This document shows positions 56,096 through 64,000 of a DNA stretch of 64,000 nt, piece after piece. The translations under genes and the position numbers were made by a program. The notes beneath the pieces were generated by a model, which was given only the letters and a program-made list of their open reading frames with translations, made no database searches and was not told the origin of the DNA. Source of the DNA: Polytrichum commune. Lineage: Eukaryota; Streptophyta; Polytrichopsida; Polytrichales; Polytrichaceae. Numbering within the stretch: the stretch's first letter is position 1; every line of letters begins with the position of its first letter. Location: assembly GCA_950295325.1 (NCBI GenBank), contig OX485804.1:62001-126000 (forward strand). The letters run 5' to 3'.

Positions 56096-59000
56096 TTATG
56101 ATGATCGTAATTTTGACCTTGGACTCTTTGGCCCTGCTGAACTGATGCGACGAGGTTGGTTAAAGTTGTTGTAAGGGCTGTTGGGGCCCAAACCACTGAT
56201 GGACTTTCGATCTTTTGACACTGTGGTCTTCAATGACTCTCCAGTTCTGTCATGTGGAGGTGTCCTTGGGGGTGAACGAGGTGGTGATCCCTCCCTCTTT
56301 TCCTGAAAGCACCACACAAAGTTCTTGGATCAACATAATTTCTATCCTTACAATTTCAAGACCAGACCATCACATAAACTCAGGGTTACAGTGGATGTTG
56401 ATGCTCTGCATAATAGGGGGAGATTAGTGGGTATGAGAACACATCAGCAACTTCAGGTCTGGAAATCAAAGACTAAAAAGGTTTATGGTAAATATGCACT
56501 CTATCAGACAGATGTTGCACATTGTCAAGGAACTTTGGGCAAAATACCACATGAGGCAATATGTGGTGAAGTGGAAAAACCTGGGTAATGGGCATCTCTG
56601 GTAATGGCCATTTCCCAGAGTGCCCATCACCCATTACTTTGGGTGATGATGGTTCATTTGGTTAAATCCAATCTGCACGGTTGAAACTAACACATTGGCA
56701 TTTCAATCTCTAAACAAAGTTGGGCGAATTCCTCAGTAGAGTTGAGCTTGTCATTGAGAAATAAAACAAAGCATCACCACTAAAGAAAGTGAAGAAATTC
56801 ATATTCTGAATTAGATCTGAGAAAGTGGTTAATACTGGTGCAAAAATCCGTTCCGCCGAGAGCATGGACAAAAAACTCCGTGGCATGACTCCTGTTGGGA
56901 TGTATGGTCCACGATTTGGATTGAGCTTCTCCAAGTCGTGATTACATGAACTGCGCTTATACCCAGGAATTAGTCATGCTCAATTTAGCCAGATGTTCAA
57001 TATTGGATGCTAGCAAACTATGAAGTGAAGTCAACTGGTTAAAATAAATGTTTGGCATGTAGCTCCAGTTACAGCACATGGGTTGTGAGAAAAGCGTACA
57101 TGCACTTGAAGCCTAGTAGAGGCTTCCCAGAAACCATAGCATTATCCATGGCCTTGAGTTCCTTCACAAGCTTTGCTAATGCCTGCATTGGAAAAGTCCC
57201 CTATTTAGAAGCCAAAGTTCTCAAAATCTGCATTGTCTTCAGTAAGCTGGTGGTGTCAACATGAAAATTGCTTATTGGAATTTGTTCAACACGTGATTGA
57301 CGAAGTGCTACTTGGGGTAGAGAGTTTGAGAATCAAGAGCCTTCATACAGAAGGCTAGAAAATGGAAACCCTTGCCCAGGATCAATGAGATTTATATTCA
57401 CAATAGGAAAATAATTCCTTGCATCCTAATGTCTAGAGGGTGTGATTCTCATCCTGCTTTTAAGACGACAAAAAACTTGGAAACTGAAGAGATAGTCTTG
57501 TGGTGCACTGTAAACTTAAAAGACAAATCTTGTAAGTTTGCATATAAAGATTGTGGGAACTGTAACATCTATCTTTCTATAGCAGCATCAATAAATTACC
57601 TGTAACTCAAGTTTGTCAGCCTTGTTCTGCTCCAAGGTGTCCAAAAGCTCAAGGTTGTTGTCTAACTCGATGGCCATTCTCTCTACTTCTAACACCAGTT
57701 TCTTCAGCGTCTCCACATTTTCTTTTGGCTCCAGCTTCCTTTGGTTGAGTACGTCCTGTGCTCCAAATTTCCCAGATGGGTCAAAGGAATGAGCCGATTA
57801 TGAAATACAACTAATTATGCGGCGAATAATATTTCAAGGTTTCGCAGCACATGCCATGCACTCCACACAATTACTGGATATGGAATAAATGGTTGAAAAA
57901 GTGCTTGCAGAAATGTGTCCACATGTATAAATACTAAGCATGCCTATCTTCAATGTTGCAATTAAGAGATGGGGGGAAGAATCAATGAAGGAAAAAAAAA
58001 AAAAAAATGTTGACAATATCAACTTATGCCTGGATAGATAAGGCAAGGAAGATGCACTGAACTCATTTTAGGGCCCTCAACTTCGTCATGAACAAGCTTT
58101 TACATAGCAAATGGGCATACCTCAAGGACACCTAGAGTTTCACGATACTTAGACTGCGCAACAGCTTGAGATGCCTCTTGAACATTTGTGATGCGAATAG
58201 CAGACCCCCTCTGCAGGCTGCGACTAGGGCCGCCAAAACGCGAAGCTCTTCGTCCTGGAGTACCTGGGCCCTTGCTGGCGGGAGAGAGTGGTCGACTTGG
58301 AGAAGGGTCAGCACTTTCCTGCACGGGAGGGGCTGCTGGCTCTGGAGCAGGGGCGGGGGCTGGTGGCGGCAGCGGGGGTGGAGGTGGAGGTGGTGGTGGT
58401 GGAGGTGGAGGTGGAGGTGCCACTTCTCAATTCAAACAGACACATAGAATCATAAGTGTTGACAAGCCTCCACAGAAACAAGGATGTATCCTCAAAATGA
58501 CTTGAAAGGAACAACTAGACTAGTCGCTTATGAGAACATTGAATTGTGGAACATCTGACACAAAAAGGGTGTGTCAACTCTCTGACAAAACATGGCAGTA
58601 GGCCCAGTTCAAGGGAATGGGTTCAAGAGAATGGCTCGGATAGGCATCACACACTTGATTACATTGAAATGCAGCTACAAAACAAAAAGCACGTGATTAA
58701 GATAAGACCTAGAAGACATCTCCTTTAGTATCACAACAATTCCCAGTGTTTGTTTACCTGGAGGAGGGGGTGGAGGTGGAGGCGCAGGAGTTGGTGCTGG
58801 TGGCGAGGCAACCTCCGATGTTGGAGAAAGGGGACAACTATTGTCAATAGGTGTCTCTGGAACAGTTGCAGCTTTATATTCGTTGTCGTGGCCAGACATG
58901 ACAAGCACAGTTTTCCCAAGTAAACCAACGTCCTCCAACAACTGTTCCAAGTCAAGTGTGCTCAGAATGCGTTTTAGGAAAACCAAGAAAGAATTGAATA

Positions 59001-62000
59001 ATGTCACATACAAGCTCAGAGGCAAAGAAGGCATTTTATATAAAATAGATAAAGCTTTGCATAGGATATGGGCATTGGAAGGTCCCGCAGGATGAATGAG
59101 ACATTGTACCTTCATTAGCATCTTCTCATGGCTTTTTATTGTCTCGTTCATCTCATCACCCTGATATTGCAGGAATCAACTCAAATTGTCAACTGGGGTT
59201 CCACAATTGGGAAATAATGAAACAGCTAGACACTTCTGCTGACAAGTTTCAAGAAACTAACAATTTGAGAGGATATGGGGACCAGAATTTCATTGACCTT
59301 GGTGGAAAATAGAATAGGAGAGAGAAGCACAAGAGAATACATCATATGAACAGTCTAAGCAGCTTCAGTCACAAATATTTATAAAATGTTGATCGTGGTA
59401 ATACCTTTCCTCCCTTCTCTACCATCTCCCGCAAGGCTGCCAGAGCTGTGTTATCAGCCTTTGTGGCCAACACAACCTACACCTCCAGATGATAACTTTC
59501 ATTGAAAGAGGAGGGGAGGAATGACATGGTACATCACATTCAACTGACCAAAACACCACAGCCTTGTCTTGAGTTGGCTGAAGAGTAAGCTACAAGCACA
59601 AAAATGGGGCACAGAGGGGATCGGTCCACAAACTTGTGGCTATTAAAATATAGAAAGACCAATCCGACAATCATCTTCTAACCAGGACCATATTTACAAA
59701 AAATGTGGAAAACCATTCAAATTTCAGACAAATCCCCTCACAACCCTACATTGAACAGACGTCATGGATTGCCTTAGTTCTTCTCATTCATGTACCCATC
59801 GTGTATTTTCTTAAGGAAATTGCCTTGAATTGCCCTATATCTCCTGGGAGGCACTAGAGCTGTGGTTATTCAGCTTGAGAACTTGGCTACATTTTGAGGA
59901 ATAGGATTGCAGATAATCCTTTGACTCCAGGGGGGTCTGTCCATTATTTTAGTCATCAATACAGGACAACCTCTGACAAAAGGAGTCTTAACTTCAGATA
60001 GTTCATACTATTGTGTTTATGAATTGTTTCACCAAAGAAGGCACAAGCACAAGCCAAGGTTACTCTGCTGATAGCTTGTTATCTAACCTGCATCTGAAGA
60101 AGCATATCTGCATAGACCATAATGCGGTTGGCATGCTCATTAACCACGAACTGAATTTCCTCATCATCTGCATGGGCTCCTCCCTGTATTAAAGCCACTG
60201 GATGTGCGATCTGTTCTGCTCGCTTGGCAAGCAAAACCGCCAAATCGCTCCTCTCTGCCTGCATGCCATCAGAGTTTACTTGCAATGCCATCAATGTCCT
60301 AGATACAAAGGGTGGCCAGTGCAATTAGTGCCTCATTAACAACAAATAATCAATTAGTGCTCTCAATTTGCATGAAAATCGTTTGGAATGGATGAATAAG
60401 GAACCTTGACCAACCATTGCCTGGAGGTTTTTGTGTTTCTACGCGTGAATACATAATGTACTGGCACCAACTTTAACATCGTTCTGATGCTTACCAGGGC
60501 TGTAACAGAGCTCCCCAAGGTATTCAGCTTTTCCTTCAGCTCTTTGTACAAGCTATCCAGTGTCTGCCACAAACCACCAAAACATGGGCAGGAAATGTTT
60601 GTCCTGTAAGTTACATTTACCAAATAATTCTTTATTTTTTTTCACAAATTTGCAAATGATTCCCAGACACTAATAGTAAATTTTAGAATGACCCTCAATG
60701 AAAAGGATGATTGAAATACCTCAACTTGGCCAGCATTTCCTTTCGAACTTTTAATCATCTCCAGAACCTCTTCTCGGTCAGCTTTCTTTGCAATCAAATC
60801 CTGCTTTCCATCCCCAATGAAATTGGGCCAACATCAAAATAAGCTGTCATCTTCGAGCTTTGTGCATTTTTTCCTTGGTAGTCAAATCAATGAATTGAAT
60901 TCTAACACATTGTTAGCAGAATTGCTTGGGCCCCGCCTCTCTTAGTGAATTCTGTGGTATGTGCGCAATGACCAAAATATCCCCACTCGGCCATATCATT
61001 GAGATTTTGAGTTTACATATAGGAAGACTGAACTATGTACACATAGGACACAATTTTCAACTAAAGCAGGTGGCAACCTACAGCCGGAAGATTCACAAGA
61101 TAAAAGGCCAGAACTATTCTCCCTTCAGCTGTGATGTGCTATGCAAGTTACATAGAGTATTCAATTCTAAGCCATATCATGCCATATTCGTGTCACAACC
61201 AGTAGACATAGGTGCAGAGTACCATGAGAGCAGAGACTTGGAATTGAATTTTTACCTTCATTGCACCATCCCCCCCACCACCACCTCCTGCGCCCCCTCC
61301 TGAAGCCAACTTGAACTGCATCTCATCTATTGCAGCACGATCAGCCTTAGCTGATAGCTTGTTTCCCTGCATTGACACGATCTCTGTGTTGAACAACAAT
61401 CATTATTCTGCCATGCATATGATATGCCTTTGTTCAATTTCAACACTTTCCATACGGCAGCAATGCAGTCCACGGTATGTTGGAAATAGCAGAGCCTGGA
61501 ACATGTAAAGAGATTGGAGTTCTCAATAAAAGTATATTGCATACCTGCGCATCATAGGGTGTAAGAATATAAGCCATTACCAGTGTAGCCAAGTCAGCTT
61601 CTATTTTCTTGCATCGAGCTTCATAGATTTCCGTATCTGTAGGTTCGGTTACAAAGTCCCCACTCTGAGCAGACAAAGCAGACCGTTGTTATACCAAATC
61701 ATGCTTTTCAATGAATAGTAGATCATTGCCTGGAGACATAGTCAAATATTCCAAGCAGTTAACCTAATAGTTACTTCCAATAGTCTAATTGTATTGTATG
61801 AAGTACAAAGGATTATGGAAGATTGAGTGGCGGTATTGTAAATACTGTAATTGTTTCTCTGCAATCAGTTGTACGAAGACAATATGTTCCTCTTTGTTAA
61901 TTAGCTGTGTGATACTTCACAAAATACTGCGTCATGATATTGTAACAGTATGCGCTGCATTTCGTGGAATTTAACACCTGCCTGTTGCAACATTCATTCC

Positions 62001-64000
62001 CAGCTTTTGAAGTGGGGCCCCACCCAAAGAGAATGACATTCCGCTCTGACACTATTGGACGAGGAAACATCATATTTAATTTTAGAATATTTTTAGCTGG
62101 TAAACCCTCCACCCTACGACAAGTATGAGAGAAGTGCACACCGCAGGCAAAGTAGGTTCGTCCATTTTCACTGAGAACCTTGATGATTTTCTCAATGCCT
62201 TCTTCATCTCGTCTATTGCTTTCGCCAGTGCCTCGAGTCCCTGCACAGCTCCCCAACTGGCCTTCATGGTCATGCCAGTGTCTGCTTCAGTCAAGTCTTG
62301 CAACATCATAACCTGAACCCTAAACCCTAAATGCCACGCATCCCTGATACATGCACAAAATGATAAAAGCTCTACTGATTGTTTGTTTATCGTTTGATAG
62401 TAAGCTAAGAATTATCTCAATGAATTGATCTGCAATGGAAGAACAAAGATTCGCATGATTTAGGACAGTCGGCCTAAGTGCCCATCCTGTGACTTTCCCC
62501 ACTTCCGGGGCTAGTGCGGTTGGTCCCGGAGGAGGCCTTGGCCTCATTAGCCAGCCGAGCCAGTAACAATGAAGTCAACACAAAAGGGTCCGCATACTTA
62601 GATTTGGAGCTCGAAAAGGGAAGCCATGGCTAGTTGAAAACTAATTATACAACCTCCTTTGTGTTTGTTGAGGCACGCAATAACTGCTCGACAGTATCTA
62701 CATCAGCCTTCCTCTCAAGCCGCTTCTGCAACTCTGAAAGTCCTTCATTGCCACCTGCGCTTTGTGCTAACGGTTTCGCCTCCAAGTCGGCTCGTAGTAT
62801 CTGGTAAACACTCAACATAAGCTTTGGATAATTGAGATAACCCCACACATTGGCTTGGTGAAAAGGAGAATAACGGAATAGAATGGAATGGTATTAATCG
62901 AAGCGCCTATGGAGGTCGGGTTGTGGATGTACTTATTTCAAGCTATTAATTGTCGCTGTAAGGCTTTCATACATCACTTCTGTTCTATGGCAAGACGATT
63001 GTGCATCTGAACGAACCCTTTGGGCCTTCTGCATGGCTTCGAGGTCCGCAGTTTGAGCTTTAGTCACCTGCTGCATCAACTGCCTAAACTCCTCTGCCTG
63101 AAAACATCAAACGGCCAGCCAGACACGTATCTTAAATCCACAACCACAACATTACACCACTTTCTATAAGTGAGGTTCTTGTCCTTCTAAAACCCTAAAA
63201 CAGCTCAAAATTTACCATTTCTTGTATCGGGGAAATATTCCTGTCAGACCTCTAGCGAAACATTTACCTGCGATGGCGGGAGACATATGAAATTGATGCG
63301 AATTCGCTGACCTGGAACCTTTTTGGGCTATGGAGAGGAGGTTTGAGAGCAAGGAACGTGGAGATTAACAAGAAGAATGATATCTTCTCCCCTCCCCTCC
63401 TTTTGTATAGCTCCCATTCAAGTTGCTCCTTGCCTCTAGTTTATATTTCAAGTTGGAGAGTTTCTCGATCTTATTCACATGGGACCACTTCTAGGTATTG
63501 TAACTTAAACCCATTCACATGGAGATGCAAAGCTTTGCACATGACACCTACCCACAGTAACCCACGCGATGTGAACACTCTGCTCAGCGGTTTCGTAATT
63601 TACAGTTTGGGCATGAGGCCAGTCTACATGTAGCTTTAAAATTTGGAATGAAGAAATTAAGGGTGAGCTCACTCACTTGGGCCTCAAGCTGCTTGATCTT
63701 CTCTGTCAGCTCCTGCGTACTGAAGCCACTGTCTCGCGCTTCTTTGGCTGTGAATTCCGCATCCAGCTCTTGGAGGTCGGCATCCAGCTGGTTCATTTGC
63801 GTGCTCACGTCATGCACTTGGGCTTCTAGAGAATGTGTCGTCTCCTCCAGCACGCTCACCCGATTGGGCAGGGGTCCCAGATTGCTTTCGATCATTTTCA
63901 ATCGCTCCTCCAGGAGACTCCACGACTTGGCTTGCTTGTCTGCCTCAGCTGCTTTGTCCGCCTGAGAAGCCGCCACTGCATTCTGGCTGCATAATCCACC
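56096..64000 (-). CDS. Long multi-exon coiled-coil protein, partial (5' end beyond the window)
   Basis: Exons with GT/AG ends and matching phases, 5' to 3' on the minus strand: (63964 or beyond)-63677, 63097-63017, 62800-62654, 62312-62142, 61664-61545, 61366-61256, 60800-60720, 60563-60495, 60258-60088, 59476-59405, 59160-59110, 58941-58758, 58422-58121, 57755-57600, ~57182-57102, perhaps ~56930-56850, and last exon 56302-56096 ending TAA. Heptad-like helices dominate. A KAD or KADxx(A/E/T) word recurs (KADVDTVEQLL, KADRAAIDEM, KADREEVLEM, KADNTALAAL, KADKLELQ). Two exons carry poly-Pro runs that abut at the splice, and the C-terminus is Ser/Pro/Arg-rich (RRISSAGPKSPRSKL). KAD-type spaced coiled coils occur in DUF4795/QRICH2-like flagellar proteins, so a ciliary role is a guess. 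No catalytic domain is seen. Confidence 0.75.
58121..58422 (-). CDS. Poly-proline exon of the coiled-coil gene
   Basis: It encodes about 15 consecutive Pro, then Ala/Pro repeats, a Ser/Arg patch (SPSRPLSPASKG, GRRASRFGGPSRSL) and a helix (EASQAVAQSKYRETLGVLE). It enters in phase 2/1 (g|tg makes Val with the previous exon) and leaves in phase 0. The previous exon 58941-58758 also ends in eight Pro, so the spliced protein has a long poly-Pro stretch. This could bind profilin or SH3/WW-type partners. Confidence 0.75.
62315..62331. repeat. Telomere-like repeat next to a splice acceptor
   Basis: AACCCTAAACCCTAAA on the plus strand, i.e. TTTAGGGTTTAGGG on the minus strand, lies in the intron and runs straight into the acceptor (GGTTCAG) of exon 62312-62142. 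Confidence 0.8.

Noticed and set aside
56325-56588. Plus-strand open frame VTVDVDALHNRGRLVGMR and neighbouring frames
   Set aside because: No family was recognised and there is no splice support. The minus strand at 56096-56302 has a good acceptor and an in-frame C-terminal tail instead.
56790-56940. Exon of the coiled-coil gene (minus, KLNPNRGPYIPTGVMPRSF) versus plus-strand KIRSAESMDKKLRGMTPVGM
   Set aside because: Both strands read plausibly, and I could not match a phase on the minus strand. It is left as 'perhaps' in the gene model.
1-64000. tRNA, rRNA or other structured RNA genes
   Set aside because: I looked for tRNA A/B boxes and rRNA-like stretches while reading and saw none. The only tRNA-related word is the retrotransposon primer site at 15383.

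Overview
The window looks like nuclear DNA of a plant-lineage (streptophyte) eukaryote. Support: spliceosomal introns, a plastid RETICULATA-type gene, plant-style Ty1/copia and Ty3/gypsy LTR elements (the gypsy primed by initiator-Met tRNA), TTTAGGG-type telomere-like repeats, and a long coiled-coil gene that may be flagellar. A charophyte such as Chara is my guess from this mixture, not something the sequence proves.

Layout. 1-13.6 kb and 27.35-29.8 kb hold what I read as one large, decayed, mobile-looking gene. It has a TATA box and non-coding leader near 3.76-3.88 kb and coding exons from 8630 to 29764. The predicted protein joins a ParB/DGQHR-like domain, a degenerate DNA-methyltransferase-like domain, a disordered linker and an FCP1/SCP-type HAD phosphatase-like domain. 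The tail of a second copy opens the window at 1-105. This gene and its relative carry about 28 copies of a short palindrome, ACGAACGNNCGTTCGT, found nowhere else in the window. A 3.8 kb element carrying a gag-like gene (4749-8572) sits in its first intron. A copia element (13639-27345) sits in its phosphatase exon and is itself interrupted by a gypsy element (14408-21449).

29.8-43.8 kb is a transposon graveyard: a gypsy LTR fragment, a decayed LINE, a 1.8 kb insertion with a 52-53 bp minisatellite, and a second copia copy on the minus strand that shares coding defects with the first.

45.2-64 kb is the host-gene part: a RETICULATA/DUF3411 gene (+), an hnRNP F/H-like two-RRM gene (+) and a multi-exon coiled-coil gene (-) running off the right edge, separated by long AT-rich intergenic DNA.

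Insertion order in the left part, from target-site duplications: composite gene first, then copia in its exon, then gypsy in the copia leader. The second copia copy preserves the empty site for the gypsy insertion.
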